From Macrococcoides psychrotolerans (GTDB lineage Bacteria; Bacillota; Bacilli; Staphylococcales; Staphylococcaceae), in contig NZ_CP124591.1 of assembly GCF_038095555.1 (NCBI RefSeq), forward strand, positions 1,674,001 through 1,738,000: a stretch of DNA of 64,000 bases, given 5' to 3'. The notes beneath the pieces are model-generated. The model made no database searches, was not told the DNA's origin, and worked only from the letters and a program-made list of their open reading frames with translations. Position numbers and translations under genes: made by a program. Positions 1 through 7,636 of the stretch are shown here, piece after piece (within the stretch, counting starts at the first letter, position 1; every line of letters begins with the position of its first letter).

Positions 1-1
1 C

Positions 2-544
2 AAAGAACCTGCAATCCAAAAGATTTATGAAGAACAAAAGAAAGATAATAAAAGGATGCAGCTGACGTTTGTAAGCACACCGTATCAAACATCAAATAAA
101 GATACGAATGTCGCAAATACATTTATTTCAAATTTACAAGAAGATGTAAATTATAATATTGTTGATGTTGATGCAAGTTCTAACACATTAAACAGTGATG
201 ATATTAATAAAGAAAATCCAGATGTCGTTATTTTAGATGCGTTTACACTTAATGACTATATCGAAGGCGTAACTATCGAAGACCATTTGAATAATCTTGA
301 AGCAATCCTTAATAACATTAAAAATGAACACCGAAAAATTTACGTTACTGGTACACGTAGGATAAATGATGATGAATTTAATACTTACCAGCAAAAAGAA
401 GCAAACTTCCTGCAAAACCAGGACGTATATTTCATCCCAGTAAGTGAAGCTGTCAAAGATAAATATGACAATGATACAGAGCTCCTTACGAAAGATGGCG
501 TGACGAAATGGAGTAAAGCCATTACAGACGAAATATTAAAATAA
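2..544 (+). CDS. SGNH/GDSL-hydrolase-like protein, 3' part only
   Basis: The reading frame is open from nucleotide 2, so the gene begins outside the window. The first in-frame ATG (position 56) has its AAAAGG only two bases upstream, too close to serve as a ribosome binding site. The visible part alternates predicted strands and helices. It has an ILDAFTLNDY segment resembling the block III Asn-Asp region of SGNH esterases, and a late DGVTKWS segment where that family usually has DxxH, but the His is not visible. A hairpin terminator follows directly and is shared with the convergent phosphatase gene. That this is a real gene end is fairly sure; the esterase assignment is tentative. Confidence 0.55.
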   Translation, partial: KEPAIQKIYEEQKKDNKRMQLTFVSTPYQTSNKDTNVANTFISNLQEDVNYNIVDVDASSNTLNSDDINKENPDVVILDAFTLNDYIEGVTIEDHLNNLEAILNNIKNEHRKIYVTGTRRINDDEFNTYQQKEANFLQNQDVYFIPVSEAVKDKYDNDTELLTKDGVTKWSKAITDEILK

Positions 545-577
545 GACTATCGGGACTTTGTCTCGATAGTCTTTTTT
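545..577 (+). terminator. Rho-independent terminator
   Basis: A 12-bp stem (545-556 with 560-571, one G-T pair) with a three-base loop is followed by six T. The opposite side is also T-rich, so it may end the convergent phosphatase transcript as well. Confidence 0.85.
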
Positions 578-607
578 ATGAACGTATCACTTTGCACTTA
601 TGTCAAT

Positions 608-1417
608 TTAGAATAAGCCTAGAAATTTCTTTTTCTTTTCTTTCTTCTTCTTTGCGTGTCTCTCTGATGAACTCTCAGTCTTAATGATTTCTTTCGGGCT
701 TAAATATGGTATCTGTTCACTAAGCAGCACTTTCTTCGCATTATCTTTGAAACGATCAGCAACTTCACTGCCAAACTTATGTTCAATCGTTTCGTATGCT
801 GCTTTCATATGGAAATTACGGTTATTTACATTGTGGGCATCACTTGCGACGAAATGAATCAATTGATGTTCAATCATAAGGTCTGCAATAGATTGTGCAT
901 GATGACCTAAATTGCCAACAACTACCCCAGCTGTAACTTGTGCGAGTGCACCGAGTTCAATCAGTTCAGCGAGTTTCTTAGGGTTCTTCTGAAGCTCAGT
1001 ATTACGTTCTGGATGAGCGATGATTGGAACATACCCTTCCATTGCAAGTTGTGTAAATAACTGCTCCGTATAAATCGGCACTTCATTAGATGGAAATTCT
1101 ATTAATACGTAAGGCCCTGCAAGCGGTAATGCTTTACCACTGTTCAAATCTGTGATGACATCACCGTAGATCCTAATTTCCTGACTGGCATGCACATTAA
1201 GTGGAATGTTATTCTCTTTAATAAGCTGATTTACCTTGTCTGTTAGTTCTTTAATCTTCGGACCGAAATTGTCATATAACTGAATTTTATGATGCGGTGT
1301 TGCAATAATATCTGTAATCCCTTCTGCAACGGCTTGTCGTGCCATATCAAGAGTTTCTGTTTCTGTCTGAGCACCATCATCGACACCGTACAATATATGG
1401 TTATGAATATCTATCAT
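608..1417 (-). CDS. CpsB/CapC-family PHP-domain tyrosine-protein phosphatase
   Basis: This 269-residue protein is of the manganese-dependent PHP family that dephosphorylates bacterial tyrosine kinases controlling capsule or exopolysaccharide assembly. Visible metal-site motifs are HNH at residues 5-7, DDGA at 13-16, ATPHH at about 39-43, a later AHPERN and a SDAH near the C-terminus, all in the order typical of the family. The C-terminus carries a very lysine-rich tail (HAKKKKEKKKKF), which is not part of the catalytic fold. No tyrosine kinase or polysaccharide genes are visible nearby, so the substrate is unknown. It lies downstream of gatB on the same strand but separated by a hairpin. Confidence 0.85.
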   Translation of the reverse strand: MIDIHNHILYGVDDGAQTETETLDMARQAVAEGITDIIATPHHKIQLYDNFGPKIKELTDKVNQLIKENNIPLNVHASQEIRIYGDVITDLNSGKALPLAGPYVLIEFPSNEVPIYTEQLFTQLAMEGYVPIIAHPERNTELQKNPKKLAELIELGALAQVTAGVVVGNLGHHAQSIADLMIEHQLIHFVASDAHNVNNRNFHMKAAYETIEHKFGSEVADRFKDNAKKVLLSEQIPYLSPKEIIKTESSSERHAKKKKEKKKKFLGLF

Positions 1418-1441
1418 ACTTTCACCTCTGTATAGGACAAA

Positions 1442-1465
1442 GAGCCTGAATACTCATCCAGGCTC
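1442..1465 (-). terminator. Possible terminator of the gatCAB operon
   Basis: A GAGCCTG/CAGGCTC stem with a ten-base loop lies just downstream of gatB. The T-run after it on the minus strand is short, so termination may be partial, allowing read-through into the phosphatase gene. Confidence 0.5.
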
Positions 1466-1474
1466 CTGTTTTAT

Positions 1475-2902
1475 TTATCTTTTTTCTAATTCTTCACGCA
1501 AAATTTTATTAACAAGCTGTGGATTTGCCTGTCCTTTAGAAATCTTCATAATCTGACCTACTAAGAAGCCTGTAGCTTTACCTTTACCGTTCTTGAAGTC
1601 TTCAATAGATTGAGGATTATTATCTAACGCTTCAGTTACGAACGCTTTCAGTTGTTCAGGATCAGAAATTTGAACAAGACCTTGTTCTTCCATAATCACT
1701 TTCGGTGCTTTACCTGTTTCTACTGTATCAGCAAACACTTTTTTCGCAATTTTAGAAGAGATTGTACCATCTGCAAGCAACTTAACCATTTCACTTAAGT
1801 TCTCAGGCGTTAATGCAGTTTCATGTAACTCCTTCTGGTTCTTGTTTAAGTATTCGTTTACGCCACCCATCAACCAGTTTGATGAAAGTTTTGCATCTGC
1901 GTCAAGTGCGATCATCGCTTCGAAGAAATCAGACATTTCTTTCGTTAATGTTAATACGTGCGCATCGTATTCAGGTAATCCATACTCTGATACATACTTC
2001 GCTTTACGTACATCCGGAAGTTCAGGAATTGATGCACGCACACGTTCTTTCCATGCTTCGTCAATATATAAAGGTACTAAGTCTGGTTCTGGGAAGTATC
2101 TGTAGTCGTCAGACCCTTCTTTAACACGCATAAGGATCGTCTTACCTGTCGACTCGTCAAAGCGACGTGTCTCCTGTAAGATTTCTCCACCATTTAATAG
2201 TACTTCTTCCTGACGTTTTACTTCGTGCTCTAAACCTTTCTTAACGAATGAGAAAGAGTTTAAGTTTTTAAGTTCTGCTTTCGTACCAAACTTCTCTTGA
2301 CCTACAGGACGTAATGAGATGTTCGCATCACAACGCAGTGATCCTTCCTCCATACGGACGTCAGATACGCCTGTGTACTGAATGATTGCTTTTAACTTCT
2401 CTAAATACGCATACGCTTCTTCAGGTGTACGAATATCTGGTTCAGATACAATCTCAACTAATGGCGTACCTTGACGGTTTAAGTCTACTAATGAATAGCC
2501 ATCTTTATGCGTTAATTTCCCTGCATCTTCTTCCATATGAAGACGCGTAATACCGATACGTTTCGTTTCGCCATTCACTTCAATATCGATATAACCATTC
2601 TCACCAATCGGCTCATCAAACTGTGAAATTTGGTAAGCTTTCGGGTTATCCGGATAGAAATAGTTTTTACGGTCAAACTTCGTTTCAGTTCGAATATCCA
2701 TATTTAGTGCCATCGCTGCACGCATTGCCCAGTCAACGGCAGTCTTGTTTACGACCGGTAATACACCAGGGTATCCAAGATCTACAACGTTAACATTCGT
2801 ATTTGGCTCTGCGCCAAAATGTGCAGGAGAAGCTGAGAACATTTTCGATTCTGTCTTTAATTCTACGTGGACTTCTAGTCCGATTACTGTTTCAAAATGC
2901 AT
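1475..2902 (-). CDS. gatB: Asp-tRNA(Asn)/Glu-tRNA(Gln) amidotransferase subunit B
   Basis: GatB is the kinase/transamidase subunit of the GatCAB complex, which converts misacylated Glu-tRNA(Gln) (and Asp-tRNA(Asn)) to the amidated form in the cytoplasm. At 475 residues it has the usual family length. It opens with the characteristic ETVIGLEVHVEL segment, contains YFYPDNPKAYQISQ and LNRQGTPLVEIVSEPD signatures, and ends with the helical YqeY-like tail (LVGQIMKISKGQANPQ). The ATG at 2902 has AAGGAG eight to nine bases upstream. Third gene of gatC-gatA-gatB with 13 bases to gatA. Base usage is like its neighbours. Confidence 0.97.
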   Translation of the reverse strand: MHFETVIGLEVHVELKTESKMFSASPAHFGAEPNTNVNVVDLGYPGVLPVVNKTAVDWAMRAAMALNMDIRTETKFDRKNYFYPDNPKAYQISQFDEPIGENGYIDIEVNGETKRIGITRLHMEEDAGKLTHKDGYSLVDLNRQGTPLVEIVSEPDIRTPEEAYAYLEKLKAIIQYTGVSDVRMEEGSLRCDANISLRPVGQEKFGTKAELKNLNSFSFVKKGLEHEVKRQEEVLLNGGEILQETRRFDESTGKTILMRVKEGSDDYRYFPEPDLVPLYIDEAWKERVRASIPELPDVRKAKYVSEYGLPEYDAHVLTLTKEMSDFFEAMIALDADAKLSSNWLMGGVNEYLNKNQKELHETALTPENLSEMVKLLADGTISSKIAKKVFADTVETGKAPKVIMEEQGLVQISDPEQLKAFVTEALDNNPQSIEDFKNGKGKATGFLVGQIMKISKGQANPQLVNKILREELEKR

Positions 2903-2915
2903 AGTTTAAGTCTCC

Positions 2916-4361
2916 TTATAATGATTGATAACGTTCGTGCATGTTAAAGCTTTGTTCATAGTTATATGCAACGTTGTATAAAGTTTTCTCGTCGAATGGT
3001 TTACCGATTAACTGTAAACCGATTGGACGGCCGTTTGACTCTCCGCATGGAATAGACATCGATGGTAACCCTGCTAGGTTGATTGGAATTGTTAAGATGT
3101 CATTCGCATACATTGTTAATGGATCATTAATTTGAGCACCGATGTCAAATGCTGTAGTTGGTGCAGTCGGTCCAACAATAATGTCATAGTTTTCAAATAC
3201 ACGTTCAAAATCTTGTTTAATTAATGTACGTACTTTTTGTGCTTTTTTGTAATATGCATCGTAATAACCAGAGCTCAGCGCATAAGTTCCTAACATAATA
3301 CGACGTTTCACTTCGTCACCGAAACCTTCCTGGCGTGTCTTCTTATAAAGTTCTTCTAAGTTTTGTGCCCCTTCTGCCTGATATCCGTAACGAATACCGT
3401 CAAAACGTGCTAAGTTCGCACTTGCTTCACTTGAAGAAAGAATGTAATACGTTGCAACACCGTATTTAGAATTAGGGAGTGATACTTCATCAACTGTTGC
3501 ACCCATCTTCTCTAATGCTTTAATCGCTGCCTGTACACTTGCCTTAACTTCTTCAGATACACCTTCACCTAAATATTCTTTCGGTACTGCTACGCGAAGA
3601 CCTTTAATATCCTTGTCAATTTGTGAAGTGAAGTCTACATTATCGACTGGTGCACTTGTTGAGTCATGTGGATCAAGTCCTGAAATCACTTCTAATACAG
3701 TTGCGTTATCTTTAACGTTACGCGTAATTGGTCCAATTTGGTCAAGTGACGATGCAAATGCAACTAAACCGAAACGTGATACACGACCGTAAGTTGGCTT
3801 CATTCCTACTACACCACAGTATGATGCTGGTTGACGAATAGAACCACCCGTGTCACTACCGAGTGAGAAAGGTACTAAGCTTGCAGCAACTGCAGCTGCA
3901 GAACCACCAGATGATCCACCAGGTACTGCAGTGTGATCAAATGGATTAACTGTTTTCTTGTAGAATGAATTTTCAGTTGAACCACCCATCGCAAACTCAT
4001 CCATGTTCAGTTTACCGACAAGAATACCATTTTCTGCATTTAATTTATTCATTACAGTAGCGTCATATACAGAATTAAAGCCACCTAAAATTTTAGACGC
4101 ACAAGTTGTTTCAACATCTTTCGTTACGATGTTATCTTTAATCCCCATCGGAATTCCAAATAATTTACCTGATGGTGTTTCGTTATCCATAGTCTTTGCT
4201 TTCTCTAACGCAGCTTCTTTATCTAAAGCTAAAAATGAATTGATGACTGTATCATCTTTTTCGATGTTCACAAAAGTATCTTCAACTAACTCAGAAGGTT
4301 TAATCGTTTTGTTCTGAATCATTTGAGATAAGCTTTCGATTGATTCGTATCTTAATGACAT
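2916..4361 (-). CDS. gatA: Asp-tRNA(Asn)/Glu-tRNA(Gln) amidotransferase subunit A
   Basis: GatA (481 residues) is the glutaminase subunit of GatCAB and releases ammonia from glutamine. The amidase signature is clear: GIPMGIKDNIV holds the catalytic Lys (about residue 78), PGGSSGGSAAAV the cis-Ser, and GSDTGGSIRQPAS the Ser nucleophile. The ATG at 4361 follows GGAGGAG, and only one base separates it from the stop codon of gatC, so the genes are translationally close-coupled. Length and motif order are standard; nothing unusual is seen. Confidence 0.97.
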   Translation of the reverse strand: MSLRYESIESLSQMIQNKTIKPSELVEDTFVNIEKDDTVINSFLALDKEAALEKAKTMDNETPSGKLFGIPMGIKDNIVTKDVETTCASKILGGFNSVYDATVMNKLNAENGILVGKLNMDEFAMGGSTENSFYKKTVNPFDHTAVPGGSSGGSAAAVAASLVPFSLGSDTGGSIRQPASYCGVVGMKPTYGRVSRFGLVAFASSLDQIGPITRNVKDNATVLEVISGLDPHDSTSAPVDNVDFTSQIDKDIKGLRVAVPKEYLGEGVSEEVKASVQAAIKALEKMGATVDEVSLPNSKYGVATYYILSSSEASANLARFDGIRYGYQAEGAQNLEELYKKTRQEGFGDEVKRRIMLGTYALSSGYYDAYYKKAQKVRTLIKQDFERVFENYDIIVGPTAPTTAFDIGAQINDPLTMYANDILTIPINLAGLPSMSIPCGESNGRPIGLQLIGKPFDEKTLYNVAYNYEQSFNMHERYQSL

Positions 4362-4362
4362 A

Positions 4363-4662
4363 TTATTCTCCTCCGCCTAAAATAGATGGCACTTTAAATT
4401 GTCCATCTTCTGTATGTGCAGCATTCTTTAAGATTTCTTCCTGTGTTAAGCTCGTCTCTGCCACATCTTCACGCAATACATTCTGCAAATCTAATACGTG
4501 GAATGTCGGTTCTACACCTTCAGTATCCACTTCTTCTAATTGATCCGCAAAGTTAAGAATTGCTTCAAGTTGTGCACTGAATTTTGTTGCTTCTTCTTCA
4601 GTAATTTCTAATCGTGCTAAATGTGCAACGTGTTTAACTTGCTCATTTGTAATCTTTGACAT
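4363..4662 (-). CDS. gatC: Asp-tRNA(Asn)/Glu-tRNA(Gln) amidotransferase subunit C
   Basis: GatC is the small (99-residue) subunit that wraps between GatA and GatB and stabilises the complex. The start was chosen at MSKITNEQVKHVA because AAGGAGG lies six bases upstream; an upstream in-frame Met at 4683 has no such site. Typical features are the HLARLEITEEE segment and a C-terminal LREDV motif. It is the first gene of the gatCAB operon. putP is divergent, so the 4663-4839 gap holds both promoters. Confidence 0.95.
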   Translation of the reverse strand: MSKITNEQVKHVAHLARLEITEEEATKFSAQLEAILNFADQLEEVDTEGVEPTFHVLDLQNVLREDVAETSLTQEEILKNAAHTEDGQFKVPSILGGGE

Positions 4663-4746
4663 GTGAGTCCTCCTTATGTACATATAACATCTTTAAATTT
4701 TATCAAATTTTAACGAAAAAATCTAAGCATACTAAAAATAATTCTA

Positions 4747-4760
4747 TGAAAACGCTTAAA
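4747..4760 (+). promoter_or_regulatory. cre-like catabolite-control site upstream of putP
   Basis: The sequence TGAAAACGCTTAAA matches the Gram-positive cre consensus (TGWAARCGYTWWCW) at 13 of 14 positions. It lies just upstream of a TATAAT (4768-4773) and would overlap the -35 region of the putP promoter, the normal place for CcpA repression. This is a pattern match, not proof of binding. Confidence 0.5.
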
Positions 4761-4767
4761 TCCCTAT

Positions 4768-4773
4768 TATAAT
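4768..4773 (+). promoter_or_regulatory. Predicted -10 box of putP
   Basis: A perfect TATAAT about 66 bases before the putP start codon. No good -35 hexamer lies at 17 bases, and the cre-like site occupies that area. Confidence 0.45.
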
Positions 4774-4839
4774 AGATATATTGTCACTCTAGTACAATAA
4801 AATTCAGCGTTAATTGTAAAAATAAAGGAGGATAAACAA

Positions 4840-6372
4840 ATGGGCTTGATATTAGGTCATACGTTTCAAAACGTAAAAATTGAAGCAACATGGATGACGT
4901 ATGTCATGATTGCTGTATATTTCTTAATCTTGTTAGGGATCGGTTATTATGCATATAAACAATCAACAAGTACATTAGATGAATATATGCTTGGCGGTCG
5001 TAACCTTGGACCATTAGTAACAGCACTTTCTGCCGGAGCAGCGGATATGAGTGGCTGGATGCTGATGGGATTACCAGGTTCAGTGTACGCTACAGGACTC
5101 TCTGCCACTTGGATTGCAGTCGGATTAACGATAGGAGCTTGGTTAAACTATATCTTAGTTGCACCAAGATTACGTGTTTATACGGAGCTTGCAGATAACG
5201 CCATTACAATCCCTGACTTCTTCGAGAAACGTGTTAGTGATCATACACGTATACTGAAGATTATCTCTGGTCTTGTTATCGTCGTGTTCTTCACATTATA
5301 TACGCATGCCGGAATGGTTTCTGGTGGCGTATTATTCGAAAGTTCCTTTGGATTAAATTATCACTACGGGCTTATACTTACTGCAAGTATCGTAATTATC
5401 TACACGTTGTTTGGTGGATATCTCGCCGTATCGCTTACGGACTTCTTCCAAGGGGTAATCATGTTAATCGCATTAGTGTTAGTACCAATCGTAGCATTGA
5501 TGAAATTAAATGGTATGGAAGCTTTCGATACTGTCGTTGAACTTAAACCGACGAACTTAGACTTCTTCAAAGGTACGACTACAGTTGGTATTATCTCTTT
5601 ACTGGCATGGGGCTTAGGTTACTTTGGACAACCACATATTATCGTGCGTTTTATGTCAATTAAGTCTCATAAACAATTACCGGCAGCACGTCGTATCGGC
5701 ATCTCATGGATGACAATCTCATTAATCGGTGCCTGTGTTACAGGACTTGTTGGTATTGCATTTGTAAATAAATCAGATGCTAAGTTAGACAATCCTGAAA
5801 CAATCTTCGTAATGATGAGTCAAGTGTTATTCCATCCACTAATTGCAGGATTCTTCCTAGCAGCAATCTTAGCAGCTATTATGAGTACGATTTCTTCACA
5901 GTTACTTGTTACAAGCAGTGCTTTAACGCAAGACTTCTACATGTTATTACGTAAAACGAACATTCAGGACACAAGTCGTGAGAAAGAGTTCGTTATGATT
6001 GGACGTCTATCAGTATTACTCGTTGCAATTGTTTCAATGGCAATTGCATGGAGCCCAAACGATACAATCTTAAACTTAGTTGGTAACGCATGGGCAGGAT
6101 TCGGTGCGGCATTCGGACCGCTCGTATTGTTATCGCTTTATTGGAAAGGTTTAACGAAGCATGGTGCGATTACAGGTATGGTACTTGGATCAATTACAGT
6201 AATCTTCTGGATTGTGATGAAATCACACGGTGGTATCTTTGAGTTATATGAAATTGTTCCAGGGTTCTTTATCAGTTTTGTGTCAACTGTACTTGTAAGT
6301 ATGGTTACACCGAAACCTGAACAACGTATTATTGACGAGTTCGATGAAATGAAACAAATTGTGAATTCATAA
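4840..6372 (+). CDS. putP: Sodium/proline symporter PutP
   Basis: This is a 510-residue SSS-family (SLC5) transporter that imports proline with sodium across the cytoplasmic membrane. About 13 hydrophobic segments are visible. Diagnostic segments are the early DEYMLGGRNLGP, AADMSGWMLMGLPG of TM2, GQPHIIVRFM, and the SSQLLVTSSALTQDF sodium-site segment. The start has AAAGGAGG nine bases upstream. Its position next to gatC and camS is the same as in staphylococci. The cre-like site upstream suggests carbon catabolite control. It is a single-gene unit closed by a strong hairpin. Confidence 0.95.
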   Translation: MGLILGHTFQNVKIEATWMTYVMIAVYFLILLGIGYYAYKQSTSTLDEYMLGGRNLGPLVTALSAGAADMSGWMLMGLPGSVYATGLSATWIAVGLTIGAWLNYILVAPRLRVYTELADNAITIPDFFEKRVSDHTRILKIISGLVIVVFFTLYTHAGMVSGGVLFESSFGLNYHYGLILTASIVIIYTLFGGYLAVSLTDFFQGVIMLIALVLVPIVALMKLNGMEAFDTVVELKPTNLDFFKGTTTVGIISLLAWGLGYFGQPHIIVRFMSIKSHKQLPAARRIGISWMTISLIGACVTGLVGIAFVNKSDAKLDNPETIFVMMSQVLFHPLIAGFFLAAILAAIMSTISSQLLVTSSALTQDFYMLLRKTNIQDTSREKEFVMIGRLSVLLVAIVSMAIAWSPNDTILNLVGNAWAGFGAAFGPLVLLSLYWKGLTKHGAITGMVLGSITVIFWIVMKSHGGIFELYEIVPGFFISFVSTVLVSMVTPKPEQRIIDEFDEMKQIVNS

Positions 6373-6374
6373 TA

Positions 6375-6405
6375 AAAAGGTCGAGACAACTTGTCTCGAC
6401 CTTTT
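6375..6405. terminator. Bidirectional terminator between putP and camS
   Basis: Perfect inverted repeat, 15 bases per arm (AAAAGGTCGAGACAA), flanked by A and T runs on both sides, so it can serve both convergent transcripts. Confidence 0.9.
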
Positions 6406-6457
6406 ACTCTTTCTCCACGGTTGCATGTTCTTGCGTGCAGATTAATATCTAAGTTTG

Positions 6458-7624
6458 CTATTCATATACATGAATGTACGGTGCTTTATCACCTTTTTCT
6501 TTCACTATTAATGCGCGAGGTCTAGTGTTGTCTACGATGGAGATTTCAAAGCGATCGACATGCGCAAAGCTTTTCATTGATAAGTCTGCGATATATTGGG
6601 TTACACCGATAACTTCTGCTTTTCCATAGTAATCTAATGGCACATTAATTTTCAGTGACTGTATCTTATCATCAACGAAATAACCTGTTCCAATTGCCTG
6701 TGTAAAGTTCGGGAAGTAGTTCTGTAGCTGATCGTTGAACTGCTTAAATCCATTATTCAGTTTTTCATCCAGTTCTCCCACTTCGTCCGATGGCACTAAG
6801 ATGTAATCTTCATTTATTTTCTTCCAATCATCAATCTTACTGCTTCCAGCTTTACTCGTACCATATGAAGTAAACGATCCAGGTGTGATGCTTTCAGCCG
6901 ATGACTGTACAAACACAGCAAACGTGATCGGAATATTTTTCAGTTCCTGCTTTACACGTAATCTAGAAAGTATTTCATCAGACATCTGCTTAGCTTGCTT
7001 CTCGATTTCTTTTTTATCGAGTTTCACATTATAAGTAGTTCCAAACGCTTCTTTTTGATAATAGTATACACTATTCATTGCAAGACCGATTGTCATACCT
7101 GAAAGTTTCTGTTTTTTTGCATCTTCTTCAGTATAGAAATCCTGTTCTAATAGATGCGACAAATACGTTGGAGATTGTCGGGCAATTTTTTCCCCATCTG
7201 TTTCTCCTTTATGTGATGGATTGAGACCGAAATTGGCATAAGCGTTTTTTTCGATTCGCTCGTCTTTATCCATATTATCGATTTCCTGCTTTGTATATTC
7301 CGGTTCAAGATAGCTCTCAACAGCACTCTTCGATAATAATTGCCCATCACGGTATAAATATTTATCTGGTGTGTACACTTTCTTGCTGATATTTAATAAA
7401 CCGTCCTCAAATGCTTCGCCATTGTAGCTGCTTACCATATTCGAACTTGTAAGTCCACGTGCCTGGCTCTCTTTGAATGGTAACAATGTTCTATAATAAT
7501 CATTTGATATCTGTACGTCTGTTGAAATTTGTTTATCCTTCTCTTTGTTGTTACTTTCTGGTGTACCATTTGAACAGCTTGCCAGAATAATTGTAGACAA
7601 CATTAATATCCCTATTCGCTTCAT
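6458..7624 (-). CDS. camS: CamS family sex-pheromone lipoprotein
   Basis: This is a 388-residue surface lipoprotein of the CamS family. A signal peptide ends in a lipobox (TIILASC, Cys17), so the mature protein is lipid-anchored on the outer face of the membrane. In enterococci and S. aureus the cleaved CamS signal peptide yields the cAM373-type plasmid-mating pheromone. Here the residues before the Cys are STIILAS, sharing the ILAS end with enterococcal AIFILAS. The mature part is acidic and lysine-rich, and its function is unknown. It is the last gene of pcrB-pcrA-ligA-camS, 12 bases after ligA. Confidence 0.92.
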   Translation of the reverse strand: MKRIGILMLSTIILASCSNGTPESNNKEKDKQISTDVQISNDYYRTLLPFKESQARGLTSSNMVSSYNGEAFEDGLLNISKKVYTPDKYLYRDGQLLSKSAVESYLEPEYTKQEIDNMDKDERIEKNAYANFGLNPSHKGETDGEKIARQSPTYLSHLLEQDFYTEEDAKKQKLSGMTIGLAMNSVYYYQKEAFGTTYNVKLDKKEIEKQAKQMSDEILSRLRVKQELKNIPITFAVFVQSSAESITPGSFTSYGTSKAGSSKIDDWKKINEDYILVPSDEVGELDEKLNNGFKQFNDQLQNYFPNFTQAIGTGYFVDDKIQSLKINVPLDYYGKAEVIGVTQYIADLSMKSFAHVDRFEISIVDNTRPRALIVKEKGDKAPYIHVYE

Positions 7625-7636
7625 AGATTTCCCCTC

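Noticed and set aside
1842..2124. Plus-strand open frames inside gatB
   Set aside because: gatB is a full-length conserved gene on the other strand; these frames are shadows.
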